A stretch of 64,000 bases of DNA from Setophaga petechia (GCA_024362935.1 JANCRA010000011.1:5821501-5885500); one strand, 5' to 3'; shown: positions 26,573 through 38,177, numbered from the stretch's first letter. The notes: generated from the sequence alone by a model not told the origin. Numbers and translations are program-made.

Positions 26573-29092
26573 AACTAAAGCAATATGAACTACTGTGGGT
26601 GTTGAAACAACAAAGAGTAACAGTCAGCATGCATCAGCCTCAAGCAAGAGTACCAACAAAACCACATTTAAATATGGTTCCAGAAACAAACACCTTGAAC
26701 TTCCTATCAATGTAGAACAGAAAAATGACACAGAGCCAGCAGAAAACCAAATAAGACTTAGACAGCAGGTCAGAGAGTAGGAATACCATTGTTCAAGCAG
26801 TTGCAGAGAAACAGAGAGTGTTGCCAGCAACAAAATGTTTGGTGTTTTTCTCCACAAAGGTCAAATGTTTTTTGTTCCTTGATCACTTTACTGGGAAGTA
26901 TTGATGATGTGCTGTAGAGCTAAGGCAATTTTGATTCGAGTTTTCCTTTTGGTTTGGTTTTGTTTTTCTCAGTGGAATTTTAGCTACAGTGGGAGTTGTG
27001 CAGCTGATTAAATAAAGTTTATGTGTATTATCTCACAGAACAGCATATCTCTGGAGTAAAGGATAAATTGCAACAAAGATAAGCTGTGACCTCCAAAAGC
27101 AAAAAGAAAGCTAATGTGTATTTCAGACATCACTAATTGCATGTGAAATAGGAGCTTCATATTTCAGCTTGAATTCAGAATGTTCAGGTGACTTTTTGTC
27201 TGTGTTATCCTTCAAGATAAAAATCAAAATATCTGGGTGTTTTTAATTTGGCTGAAGGTTGGAAGTGTTTCACAGTTACAGCAGTAAGGATGTGTTGGTG
27301 TAATAGGAAAGAAGCTCATGTTGCTTGCTAAGCTCACCAGGAGTGCTTGGACTGTAGGGGGTTGAAGCAGCTCACTGATGCCACTGAGCTGAGGCTGGCT
27401 TCCTGACAGATATTTAAAAATTTCCAGTAAAATGGAAAGAAAAATTCTCTTCAAACAATTTTCTCAATCATGGACCATGCCTACAGGAAATTGTTTTCCA
27501 CTTCTTTAGAAGAAATTAGGAACAATGTCAAAATTGTAGACATTTTTATTGCTCTCCAAAGCTTTCAGACTAATTTGGGACTTGTTGGGGTTTTTTTTTT
27601 GGGAGGGGGGGAGATTGTGTTAGTTATAAGAATATATTTCCTGAATATAATTCACCCCATGATTCACAGCCAGTTACACCGTGACTGTGCAGCATGTTAC
27701 ATGCTGGGAATTGTGCAGGGTATTTTACTGTCCCAGGGCAGTCTGGGCAGTAAGTGTTGAAGGCAGGCCTTGGGGCTGGGCCAGCATCTAGTCTTGCAGA
27801 GGATTAGCTCTTCTTTCTTTGAAGGTTTGACCAAAAACTCCTGGATGCTGTGGTGGAAACTTTACATTGTCTTTTCAGGTATACATTTTTTTGGAAAAGG
27901 TCTGTACACTCAAAGTTAGCTTCTACCTTCAGCAAAACTGGCTTTTTCACTCAGTAGCTACAAATTTCTCTTTATACTTCCTTCCCTCTACTGACTCTTC
28001 CTCGGATTTAGGTAACTGATAATCATCTATTGATTGATCCAATCAACTCAGTGAAGGGGATTGTTGTATGTGGTGGAGGACAAGGAGAAGTTTGGAAATG
28101 CTGCTGTTTGTACCCCTACTGTTTGTAGTGTTTAGAGACTCTTGAGAATGCCTTGAGTCAGGTGATGAAGCTGTGGCTTGCCAGCACAGCTCTCCAGGAC
28201 CCCACTGAGGAGGATCTCAGCTCCTTCCATTCCTACATGGAATGCATTTTAAAGAATTTCCTGAGTCTCCTGCCCCCAGTCTTGGCCTACACTCAGCAGT
28301 ACTAAATGCACTCAGATAAGGCCAGGGTTGAGGGTGGATATTCTGCCATGCCTTGGCCCAAAGCCAGGCTATGTTCAGTCCAGAACACTGGCTCTAGATC
28401 AGACTATTTGTGAGTGGTTTGTGCTGAGTGGATCTCTTTGGGTTCTGTTTGGGGGTTAGCTCTATGTGTCCAGATATGTAGTATTTTCTCTTTAGTTGTT
28501 TGATTGGAAGTTTCAGTGAGGATGAAGGAATTCTGTTAAACAAGTTAGGGTCATTACTGCTAATATCTTGAAGGAAGTTTATTAAATCATCCTAATACAG
28601 AGCCAGGGAAGAGTGGTAACTCATTTCTGACCATAAGGGCAATAAGGGCAGAAGACTAAGTGAAGAAACAACTGGTTTTGGTGAGAAAACTTTGTACTGA
28701 GCTTGCCAGGGGCTAACTGTCATGGAAAGGTGCTAAGTATGAGCAATGGTGGGATGGCAGCAGATGTAAAACATTTTACCAGCCTAAGTAGTATTGAGTT
28801 GTTCTGCTCTGGAGGCTGCAGAGCTTCCCATTTCTGAGTTATTTTATTGGACAAGGTTATACATGGATACACAGCAGTTATAACCCACCTCAGCTGGAGC
28901 AGGGATAGTCCAGATTCCTTGTGGAGATTTAAAATAACTTTCTAGGGAATGTTTTGCTTCATCTGTAGCAGCTGGCTGGACAGTTTTTGTGATTTATTTT
29001 CAATCATACCTTCTAAATTTGAGGGTTTATGAAAGTTATGAGGGCTTTTTCATCATGGTCCTAAACAATTTTTGGCCTTGTATGTTTGGGTC
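26573..29092. other. Intergenic sequence, no gene seen
   Basis: AT-rich sequence without an identifiable gene or repeat. A poly-T/G stretch lies at about 27588-27612. A 96-codon frame at 27470-27760 has no recognisable features. Confidence 0.5.
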
Positions 29093-29214
29093 TGGTTTTT
29101 GTTTTATTTTAAGTTTTGTTTGGTTGGTTTTGTTCACTTTGGGGTTTTTTGGTTTTGTTGTGTTTATGGGTTTGGTTTTTTTGGGGGGTGTTGGTTTTGG
29201 TTTTGTTTTTTTAA
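29093..29214 (+). repeat. T/G-only low-complexity tract
   Basis: About 120 nt made almost wholly of T and G on the + strand (for example GGGGTTTTTTGG and GGGGGGTGTTGG), 40 nt upstream of the LTR at 29255. Same type as the tract at 4076-4236. Confidence 0.85.
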
Positions 29215-29254
29215 ATCTACACTGTTCATTAAAGTGACGTACTTAGTGGCTTGG

Positions 29255-29742
29255 TGTAGTGGTTTAACCCCAGCTGGCAACTAAGCTCGCTCCCTTTCCA
29301 CTGCTGGGTTGGGGGAAAGAATCTCAAGAATAAAATGAGAAAAATTCTGGGCTGAGGTAAAGGCAGTCTAACAGGTGAAGTTAAAAGCCACACATGAAAG
29401 CAAAGCAAACCAGGGAATTCTTTCACCATTTTCATGGGCAGGTGGAAGTTGTCAGCCATCTCCAGTGGAGCAGGGTTCCATTGCACATAGCAGTGAATTG
29501 GGAAGACAAATGGCTTTGGTCATTTGTCCCAGCTATGACCCCTCCAACTCTTTGTGCACCCCCTGCCTCCTCACTGGCCAGGCAGTGAGAGAAACAGAAA
29601 ATTCCCTGCTGCTGTGTAAGCACTTCTCAGAAATAACAAAAACATCTTTGCATTGTCAACTCTATGTTCATCACAAATCAAAACCACAGCCTTGTAGTCA
29701 TTACTGTGAATAAAATTAACTCTATCTTAGCCAAAACCAGCA
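29255..29742 (-). mobile_element. Endogenous retrovirus solo LTR, antisense
   Basis: Starts TGTAGTGGTTTAACCCCAGC and ends AGCCAAAACCAGCA, so in the sense direction it runs TG...CA. Internal words match the family at 55348-55896 and, in reverse, 41265-41830: 'AAAGCAAAGCAAACCAGGGAATTC', 'GCAGTGAATTGGGAAGACAAA', 'CACTTCTCAGAAATAACAAAAAC' and 'AAAATTAACTCTATCTTAGCC'. About 488 nt. No target-site duplication was found at these boundaries, so one end may be eroded. No internal viral genes are present. Confidence 0.8.
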
Positions 29743-30069
29743 CCCTCAGGAGTACAGATCAGTGCTGTGTGAATTCATTTTCATGTTGGCAATGCATTTA
29801 CACAGCAAACTGGCATCTGTCAGTAGGGGGATCAGGGTCATGCAAACTCAACATAGAAGCAGATGAGAAAAGAGGCTGCTGCCTCTTTATGTGACATGAA
29901 AGGTTTCAACTTTAAGGCTGGAACAGAAGCTTGAGGAGTTGTTACCTTATACAGATGAAGTTGTACAGCTGTTCAGTGCTACAGAAGGAAAAAAAAAATC
30001 ATTGTGTCTGTGCTTAGTTATTGGGATTTAAGGGTGTGTGCTTCAATACCTCCCTGCGGAAGAGGAGAG

Positions 30070-30104
30070 AGAGGCTGGTGCGTACCCACTACGCACCAGC
30101 CTCT
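30070..30104. repeat. Perfect 15-bp inverted repeat with 5-nt loop
   Basis: Arm AGAGGCTGGTGCGTA (30070-30084), loop CCCAC, arm TACGCACCAGCCTCT (30090-30104). The arms are exact reverse complements and each carries one CpG, in an AT-rich neighbourhood. The stem is too short for a typical microRNA precursor. It could act as a cruciform or RNA hairpin, or be the relic of a small rearrangement. Confidence 0.95.
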
Positions 30105-30978
30105 GGTACAGAGCTGGGAGCTGTCTGGTTATGCACCCAGACACTGAAAGAGTTTTGGGGTTCTGCAGCCTAAGCAGAAAGAAGAGCAGACTTCCCTCAT
30201 TTTCCCATTTTGTGCTATATGAAGTCTGCTAAAGTGAGTAATCTGATGTGGCATACCTGATACAGCTGACTTAATATAGCAGTGGGGGGGAAGGTGAGCC
30301 ATTTTCTGCACAGCTTGGAATTGAATGAGTCTAGGACAAAGCAGGAAAAGTCCAACACTGAAGTTGTTCTTTTTCCTTCATTTAAAGTGCTAATGTTACC
30401 AATGTAATAAGTTTAACTGTTGTTTTCCCAACTGATTTATATTATATAGCATTGGCCCTGAAGTAAAAGAAGCAAAACCAGTCATTGTATCACTTTTTAT
30501 ATATGCATTAATCATTCTCATTCAGCCTAATAGCAATTTTATAATTGCAAGTCCTTGAAACCTGATCTTTATATTGAAGCATGCATTTTTCTAGTGATAA
30601 AATGTCCAAATTGTAAAACTGAGTCATGATTTCAAAATTAAATGCACACTTAGTGCGCAGTACCTCAAAGTGGCACACGATGGCAGAATGATGACATTTT
30701 AAAGCAAATATCCTGAAGCACATAGTTGGTAGTCATAGAAACTAGTTTGAAATGTAGTCTTTAAGTATGCTTTGCAGAGGCAAATATTTTTTATTTTGCA
30801 CTTTAAGGTGCAGGTGATATTACCTTTTCTTTTTTTAGTTAGTCTTGAAATCAACTACATATTTCAGGTCAGAGATTCTATTTGAAGGAGAAAAAAGCAG
30901 TTAAGAACAGAATATGTGGAGTTACTGTCACAAGCCCTTCAAAACATTTAATGAAAATCCTTGAATATTTTGTTGTGC

Positions 30979-31055
30979 TTGGTTTTTTGTTTCTTTGTTT
31001 GGGGTTTTGGTTTTTGGGGGAGTTTTTTGTTTGGTTTTTGTTTCTTGCGGTTTTT
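30979..31055 (+). repeat. T/G-only low-complexity tract
   Basis: About 75 nt of T and G, with words such as GGGGTTTTGG and TTTTTGGGGG. Same class as the tracts at 4076, 18312 and 29093. Confidence 0.85.
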
Positions 31056-32901
31056 TTCAGGTCCTTCTTTTCAGGAAGATTTATCCTCCTTGTATTGCAG
31101 CAAACCTTTGCTTCTTTACATGAAACTAGACAGCCTGAGTTCCACATCAGTGAAGAGGAGTTGGAAGTAGTGGTGAGAAATATTTTTCATTTGTTCCTAC
31201 TGAAACTATTTTATGCATCCAAAACTGCTGAAATTATTATGAAGAACCTTTGGTGTTTCTGAGTATCCAGATAGTGACAAATTATTTTCAGAAATGAGTT
31301 CTTGAAACAGTCCAAGGAGTTGATGAAAGTCTTTATATCATGATGTTTGGTTTTCTGATACTGGATTTTGTTGCATTAACATATCTATTTGGCAGAAAAA
31401 TAATCCAGATACTCTATTATTACAGCACAGAGTCAAAAAAACCCACCAATTAATTTTGCTTTCACCCAAAACCAGTGGCAGGTTCTTCAGTGGAACCCAG
31501 GCGTCCATCTGCATTTATTCTGGTAGAGAATGGTTTGGGTCTGAGATGTCACATCTCCAGAGAAGTTGAAGCTATTTAGGAAGGATTCAGTGTCACAGGA
31601 TACATTTGTCAACACAAAGGAAAAAAGTTTTTCGTAAGCTTAAAAATATGTGGTAAATTCAGACACTTAATGGTGTTGAAACATCTTGTGATCTCAGGTT
31701 GCTCCAAAGCACACACTTCTAATGTTTTCACTTGAGATGACTGGAAAGCTTTTAAGAGCTGCCCCTCATAATCTGATACTGATGATTCTGCTCTTTCAGA
31801 AACCTGAAAATCTACATTTCTCACTACATTCAGAATGCTTTGCTTCCCATTCAGTTTGAGAGGGGGAAAAAAGGAAGATTCTGAGTGAAATTCTTAGATA
31901 TATCCTCCCCTCTGTCTCCCTTTGCCCAGTTGCACTAGTCTTCACACGTAGGAGTGTTACACCAAATATTTATACAGACACAGATTATCCTTTCCCACAT
32001 GGCATGTTGACTCTGCTTTTAACAAACCCACACATTTTCTGAAGATTTATTTTGAGATAAAAATGTTATGATTTTGGGTCTAACTCTAACAAAAGAAGAA
32101 AAGCAAATGAAAAAAGAAACAAAACCAAACTAACCCAACTAGTGTGTACAGAATAGCTAGAACAGAATGAAGCATCTTGCTCTTTAATGGAAATCTTCGA
32201 CTCTGTGTATTCAAAACAAGCTGTAACAGCTTCACAGTAAAATTGTTCTGAGGTTTTGTTTTGAAGTTTGCTATTGCCATCATACATATGCATTAAACAT
32301 TTTTGTTATTCAGATGATAATTTGCATGAACACCAAGGCTTTATCTCAAATGCTCATGAAGAAGGCTGTTCTTATGTTGGGTCAACTGGAAGTTATTCTC
32401 CTTTACTGTAGGGCTTTCCATTAATTAATTTCAAAGAATCTGTTTGACTGCTAATGCCTGTTATACTTCAGATGCAAAAAACCCAATATTATTCTTATGA
32501 AGTCAGTAAGAAGTTGAAAAAAATGTTGGGTTTTGTTTCTATGTTATTTATATGTTTTAGGGATTTTTTTTGTTACTTCTGTTCCATTTTCTGACTGCCT
32601 TTTTGGTTCTGCTAACTGAAACAGAAGCTCTAGAGTGGCCATTTTCTTACCTTGATTGTATTAGTATAAGAATTCAGATGGAAAATTATGTGAAAATCGG
32701 GTAACAGTTGGTGCAGGAATTTGAAACAGATACCAGCCAGGAGTCCCTAAATGTCTGATAGATCTGCATGAATCGGAGCTGATAAATGGGGACATAGCTT
32801 AACAACAGTGGAGATGCTTTTATTCTATGTTGTTGTTACTATATGCACACTGCTGGTCTGCACTGCCTCACACACATCTTCCATAAATTGTGAGACTCCC
32901 C

Positions 32902-32959
32902 AAAAGGAGCTAAGCTAGACCTTGTAAGACAAAAGGAGCTAAGCTAGACCTTGTAAGAC
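32902..32959 (+). repeat. Exact tandem duplication of a 29-bp unit
   Basis: A 29-nt unit beginning AAAAGGAGCTAAGC and ending CTTGTAAGAC occurs at 32902-32930 and again at 32931-32959 with no mismatch. The lack of divergence indicates a recent duplication. Confidence 0.95.
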
Positions 32960-33057
32960 AAGACAACTACTCAGCTTAAGAAAAGGAGTAGCAGAAGCCC
33001 TCTTCTTAAAGATATTTAATGATGTTCACTCTACTGTTGGCAAATCTCTTTACTTTG

Positions 33058-33235
33058 AATCACAGAATCATAGAAATCATAGAAAATTCTCATGAGAGAG
33101 AGGTAGAGGGGGAAAATCTTTGCTTATTTTGATGTAGCTTAGGGTATGATTTGCTTTCTTGGTTGCAATCACACATTGCTAACTTAAGTCTAATTTTTAA
33201 TCCCATACAGAGCTGCTCCCAAAGATAAGTCTTTA
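33058..33235 (-). mobile_element. CR1: Possible decayed CR1 fragment, antisense
   Basis: 'GAATCACAGAATCATAGAAATCATAG' is typical of a complemented CR1 tail. 'TTTCTTGGTTGCAATCACACATTGCTAACTTAAG' resembles a more internal CR1 segment. If both are CR1, the part between them has been deleted. Confidence 0.35.
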
Positions 33236-34571
33236 ATTTTTCTCAGGCTTCTTAGCATTCATATCTTGCTTTGCTTTAGACCTTCAAAAATACACACTAA
33301 TATTTACCATTTAAACTAATTTTTATGCATCTTGAAATCTTTTGCATATTGAATAATAACACAAAAGGCACTAAGGGTCAGGGAACGAATTTGTACAGAT
33401 TTTCATAAACCTGAGGACTTGAAAAGATTGAATTGCTGTCTTTGTTTCAAAGACAGAATTTGAGACATTGGGTAGGTAAAAGAAAATAAATTGATGGGTA
33501 TAAATAAAGGAGATATGAGACTGAAAGCCTGAGGAGGAGAGAAAATTTGAAGAGCAAAAATATGATACAATCCAATTGAGCAGAAATAGAGAAAAAATCA
33601 TCAAGAGACTTCCCTTAAAAGAGACAGTAGAATGGAGATATATTTTAGAGGATGCTATAGTGGATTAAAGGAAGCCTAAAATGAAAAGCTATATGCAACA
33701 AAGGCATTTGTCAGACAGGTTTCTCCTTAGGCTGAGGGCTTCCAGACCTTTTCAAATTTTGTTGATTGCAAAGTGTCAAATCTCAGAGGTCACATTTGTC
33801 CTTGGCTTTTGTTGGTGAGAGGCACAGAGCAGATCCTATGGCACGTTGCTCCTGCTATAACAAACACCTTCACTCAGGAAGAGTAGGTGGAAAGCTATAC
33901 AGAGTGCTTTTATCCAAGTACATGGTAGAAATACAAGAATGAGAGTACAGACCACTTTCTATCCAGTGGGCCAAATGCACACTGGAGTTACACGGCAGAT
34001 TTTAGCTCTAATGCAATGCTGATGATTCTCTTTCCTGTTACTTTGTGGTTTTCTGTGGCAAACTTCAGCTCTTCCCTTCACATTTCTACAGCATCACTAG
34101 ACCTGATCTTCTGAAATGTTAAAATATCAAAAGTGTTACATCTTGGTGATGCTCCAGGCACAGTTGTGTCGTGGCCCTTTAGAAAGCCAAGTCTGTTGGG
34201 CAACCTTGCATGGCTGGTTCTCCCCAGACAGTCAGATCCTCAGAGGGTGCTGCTGCCTGATGTGGGCAGCAATGTGCTGTGGCTGCAGCTGAAAAGACAT
34301 CACAGGGAGAGCCTGAGCTGTGGGCAAGGCACAAAAGAAGTAAATAAATTATTCCAAATCACTTCTGCCAATAACATGACGTTGTAAGTTGCTTCCATGA
34401 CAAAAGTTTCCCTGTATCAGAAGCCAACTTCATGCAGAGGCTGATCAACCCAGCACTCAGAAATTTATTTTTAAAGTATGCCTAGGAAAATAGAAAAATC
34501 TTTTGTTGGTTTTAACCCATTGTACAAAAAGTGAAGTCAACACAACCTGGAAATATGCACTCATATCCCAG

Positions 34572-35154
34572 GAACCCACTGTATCCTGGGCTCCATCCAA
34601 ACCAGTGCTGCCAGCAGGTAGAGGAAGAGGATTCTGCCTCTCCTCTCTGCCTTTGTGAGACCCCACCTGCAGTGCTGCATCAGCTCTGGGCTCCCAACAT
34701 AACAAGGACATCGACCTGTTGGAGCAGAGGAAGGCCACAGAGGTGCTCAGAGGGCTGGAGCACCTGTCCTCTGAAGAAGACTGAGAGAGCTGGGGTTGTT
34801 CAGCCTGGAGAAAAGGAGAGTCCAGGGAGATCTTAGAGCAGCCTTCCAGATCCAAAAGGGAGCTTACAAAAAATCTGAAGAGGGGGCTTTTTACAAGGAG
34901 AAGGGGGAATTATTTTAAACTTAGAAGAGAGTAGGTTTAGACTAGATGTTAGAAGGAGATTCTTTACTGTGAGTGTGATGAGGCAGTGGAACAGACTGCC
35001 CAAAGAAGTCATGGCTGCCCCATCCCTGGAAATGTTCAAGGCCAGGCTGGATGGGGCTCTGAGCAGCCCGGTCAAGTGAAAAGTGTCCATGCCCATGACA
35101 GCTCAAACCAGATGATCTTCAAGGTCTTTTCCAATCAAGATGTTCTATGATTCT
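34572..35154 (+). mobile_element. CR1: CR1 LINE 3' end, sense, relatively well kept
   Basis: Contains in order 'GATTCTGCCTCTCCTCTCTGCC', 'GTGAGACCCCACCTGCAGTGCTGCATCAGCTCTGGG', 'GACCTGTTGGAGCAG', 'TCAGAGGGCTGGAGCACCT', 'GGGGTTGTTCAGCCTGGAGAA', 'GAGGCAGTGGAACAGACTGCCC', 'CCCATCCCTGGAAATGTTCAAGGCC' and the terminal TTCTATGATTCT at 35143-35154. The 3' terminus is intact and the 5' end truncated. Frames of 101 and 132 codons across it are not genes; the sequence lies outside any intact reverse-transcriptase region. Confidence 0.9.
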
Positions 35155-36834
35155 AAAGTCCTTTTTTTCCCTGAGGAAGCATGAAATTTGGGCTAATATA
35201 GTTGCAATCTTTCTGAATTTACTTCTAAAATCTTTGTCTCGACTTTTATCTTCTTGACTTTCATCAACTATTGTAACCCTCTCTTTACCATGGCTGCTTA
35301 CTTTCAACTTCCACTAGCAATCTGCACAATCAGCTGAAACTTGACTGAGCTGTACTTCACCTCTACCTCATGTCTGCTCTTCTGTCTCTCCCCTGACTAC
35401 TTGGTGCCTGTGTTTTTGCACATTTGCAGGGATGCTCAATGCTTTTTTCAGTACCTCTGTCCTCATTCTGTTTCTTGACCTCTTTTGTGTTGTTCTGTAC
35501 TACAGGATTGCTGAGACAAAAAGGCTGGGACAGAGCATATCTCCTTCACTGTCTTGCTGGGGAATTATTTATTCCAGGAAACCTGTTATATTAGTCTCAC
35601 CTATCTTTGTTGTGTTGTTTACTATCAAGCACTTATCCAACAGTGTGAATTGCAATTAACATGAATTATACAAATGACAGATTTTGCCCTGGTTTTCTCA
35701 CATTTTCATAAGTGCTGAGCTGTAAGCACACTTTGTCTTACAAACTTTTTCCAAGCTTCAGAGTAGGTGCTATTGAAAACCTTTCATGACTAAGGACATC
35801 AGACTTCTGAAGAGAGACACTAGTGCATGAGTAAAATTTACATTTTCTTAAAATCTAGCCCTGACTTCATGGACATTTCTATGCTCTGCTGTGGCTTAGA
35901 TGTGGGTGACGAGGGGCTAGAAAACGTGTGGGTAGTTAAAGAAGAGCATATGGAACATGTTGGTTCACAAAGTTGAAACCCTGGTGCAATTGTGATTTTT
36001 TCTTTCTGCTTGCATTAGTCAGAAAAAGTTTTAGGTAATATGAATATGTCAGGACCTGTGTCTTGTCTGAGGTATAAATCATGTCTCTGTCTATGCATCA
36101 CTTCCTTTACTGTGCATCACCACATACTCTAGAAAACTCTCTTTAGGCTGTGTGATTCCAGTATCTAAAGTTCAATTTCAAGCACACATTTTTGAATCCC
36201 AAGCTGAGGCAGTATTTTCCTTTCCTTCTTTGAGGAGTATATATTTACCATAAGGCACATTACAGTTCAAAATCTTCCATTTGTTCTTGCAAAGCTGGGA
36301 TAGTGATGCTGTTCATGGTCCCAAAAACCATTACTGATAGAAGAAATGTGCTCAGCCCTGGCCTAAACGATGCTGCTGTATCATCTGGAGACATCTTTCT
36401 CTCTAAGCCATATAAATCCAGACTTACAATGCAATGTCTCTCTTCAGTCTTTAGGTACCACCTAACACTTCTGGCTAAAATCTCTTGTGTGTTGTCTGTG
36501 AAACCAGTTTGTGCAGCAATTGGTCTCCTTTCAGAAGAGTACTACATAAATGTAAGTCATTAATGTTGTCATTACCCAAGGACAGAACAGGATGAAAATG
36601 TGCATATATAGTTTTTAGTGCTGGTGTAACTACACCATTCTGTAAGCCTATTTAAATATTATCAGTTTGGCATAATGGTTGTTAGTTTTAAGCAAGAGCA
36701 GATACACATGGTTTATGCTTCTATTAGTTCCATTTGGAGAATGCTATTAAACTTAAGGAAATTTTGGATTGGAGGGAGGGAAATAATAGGTTGATTTCAA
36801 AAGAACAATGACACAGAATATAAAATTTAAGTAA
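35155..36834. other. Intergenic sequence, no gene seen
   Basis: AT-rich, with no recognised repeat. Short frames of up to 86 codons show no domain features. Confidence 0.5.
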
Positions 36835-36965
36835 CAGAATCACAGAATGGCTGAGATTGGAAAGGACTTTCAGGATCAACTAGTTCCTACCCCCCTGCCA
36901 TGGACAGAGAAACCTTTCACTTGAACAAATTGTTCAGAGCTCCATCCGGTCTGGTCTTAAACACC
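36835..36965 (-). mobile_element. CR1: Host CR1, antisense, first piece
   Basis: 'GAATCACAGAATGGCTGAGATTGGAAAGGACTTTCAGGATC', 'CCTGCCATGGACAG' and 'GCTCCATCCGGTCTGGTCTTAAACAC' are the complement of a CR1 3' end. The element breaks off at about 36965 and its text resumes at about 37303, after an inserted sense CR1. Confidence 0.8.
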
Positions 36966-37302
36966 CCTCCTCATGAGGGGAAGAGGAAGGGTAAGCACTG
37001 GTGTCTTCACTTTTGTGACAAGAGACAGGACTTAAGGGAATGACATGAAACTGAGTCAGGGGAGGTCTAGGTTGGATATCAGGAAAAGATTTATCACCCA
37101 GAGGATGGCTGGACACTGGAACAGCTTCCCAGGGAAGTGGTCACAGCACCAATCCTGACAGAGTTTAAGTGTTTGGACAAAGCTCTTGGGCACATGGTGT
37201 GACTCTTGGGGTGTCCTGCACAGGGCCAGGAATGAACCTGATGGGTTCCTTCCAGCTCAGGATATTCTATGGTTCTATCATCCAGGGATTCTATGATTCT
37301 AT
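36966..37302 (+). mobile_element. CR1: CR1 LINE 3' end, sense, inserted within the antisense CR1
   Basis: 'GTGACAAGAGACAGGACTTAAGGGAATGACATGAAACTG', 'AGGTCTAGGTTGGATATCAGGAAAAG', 'CACCCAGAGG', 'GGACACTGGAACAGCTTCCC', 'GACAAAGCTCTTGGGCACATGGTGTGACTCTTGGGGTG' and the tail with ATTCTATGGTTCTATC and GATTCTATGATTCTATT. The 3' terminal octamer-like repeats are kept. It must be younger than the CR1 it interrupts. Confidence 0.85.
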
Positions 37303-37617
37303 TTCTTGGGATGGGATATTCACAGCTTCTCTGGGAAAGCAGTTCCTTTGCCCCAACACTTCCACTGTAAAGATTTTTTTCCTAATGTCTGATCTAAACC
37401 TAATCTCTTTCAGTTTGAAACCATTCCCCTGTGTCCTGTCGCTACACACCCTTGTAAGATCTCACTCTCCATCTTTCTTGTAGGCTTGTAGGCTCCCTGA
37501 GATTAGGTCTCCCTGAAGACTTCTCTTTCCAGGTTGAAAAACCCAATTCTCTCAGTCTTTCCTTATGGCAGAGGTGCTCCATTCCTCCAATCACCCTGGC
37601 GGCTCCTTCAGTATTTG
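37303..37617 (-). mobile_element. CR1: Host CR1, antisense, second piece
   Basis: Resumes the antisense CR1 text: 'GGGATGGGATATTCACAGCTTCTCTGGG', 'AAACCTAATCTCTTTCAGTTTGAAACCATTCCCCTGTGTCCTGTCGCTAC', 'CCATCTTTCTTGTAGGC', 'TCTCCCTGAAGACTTCTC' and 'GAGGTGCTCCATTCCTCCAATCACCC'. It ends where the left arm of an inverted repeat begins. Confidence 0.85.
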
Positions 37618-37757
37618 GGATTTGAGAATGGAAAATGTAGGAGCAGGTGAAGAAGGTAGAGGCAGGTGCACTTTTACTGCTGTTTGTTACTCTAAGTAGT
37701 ATCTTTATGTAACCAGTTATTGGTTGGGACAACCTCCAGCATGAGGCCTGAACTGAT
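37614..37757 (+). repeat. Left arm of a 145-nt inverted repeat
   Basis: This segment is the reverse complement of 38036-38177, with about 13 mismatches and one 3-nt gap by hand alignment. Shared core words include 'TACTCTAAGTAGTATCT', 'GGGACAACCTCCAG' and 'ATGAGGCCTGAAC'. It separates two CR1 pieces that share a 40-nt near-identical stretch (37578-37617 and 37757-37796). Confidence 0.85.
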
Positions 37758-38035
37758 CCATTCCTCCAAGTACCTTGGTGGCTCCCTCTGTATTTGCTCC
37801 AACAGGTCCCTGTCCTTCCTGTGCTGGGTACCCTGGAGCTGATGCAGCCCTGCAGCTGGGGTCTCACCAGAGCAGAGCAGAGGGGCAGAATCCCCTCCCT
37901 GGCTCTGCTGCTCGCACTGCTTTGGGTGCAGCCCAGGACACAATTGCCTCTCTGGGCTGCCAGTGCCCATGGCTGGGTGATGCCCAGCCTCTCACACACC
38001 AGCACCCCCAGTCCTCCTCAGCAGGGCTGCTCCCA
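37758..38035 (-). mobile_element. CR1: CR1 LINE fragment, antisense, inside the inverted repeat
   Basis: 'TTTGCTCCAACAGGTCCCTGTCCTTCCTGTGCTGGG', 'GGGGTCTCACCAGAGCAGAGCAGAGGGGCAGAATCCCC', 'GGTGCAGCCCAGGACACA', 'TCTGGGCTGCCAGTGCCCATGGCTGG' and 'CCAGCACCCCCAGTCC' are consecutive parts of antisense CR1. Frames of 92 to 187 codons here arise from CR1 and are not genes. Confidence 0.85.
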
Positions 38036-38177
38036 ATCTGTTCAGGCCTCATACTGGAGGTTGTCCCAGCCAAAAACTGCTTACATAGAGATACTACTTA
38101 GAGTAACAAACAGCGATAAAAGTGTACCTGCCTCTACCTTCACCTGCTTCTACATTTTCCATCCTCAGATCCCAGAA
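38036..38177 (-). repeat. Right arm of the 145-nt inverted repeat
   Basis: Reverse complement of 37614-37757 at roughly 90 percent identity. The arms flank a 278-nt antisense CR1 piece. The arms do not read as CR1 to me, apart from the edge next to the CR1, so they may belong to another element or be duplicated flanking DNA. Confidence 0.85.

Larger units (their letters stand above)
29743..34571. other. Intergenic sequence, no gene seen
   Basis: AT-rich. It holds the perfect hairpin at 30070-30104, the T/G tract at 30979-31055, the 29-bp duplication at 32902-32959 and a possible CR1 scrap at 33058-33235. A 126-codon frame at 30882-31262 runs through the T/G tract and is not protein-like. Confidence 0.5.

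Noticed and set aside
37442..38005. 187-codon open frame on the minus strand, the longest in the window
   Set aside because: It lies across CR1 fragments and one arm of the inverted repeat. Opposite-strand frames are equally open and no reverse-transcriptase motif is present.
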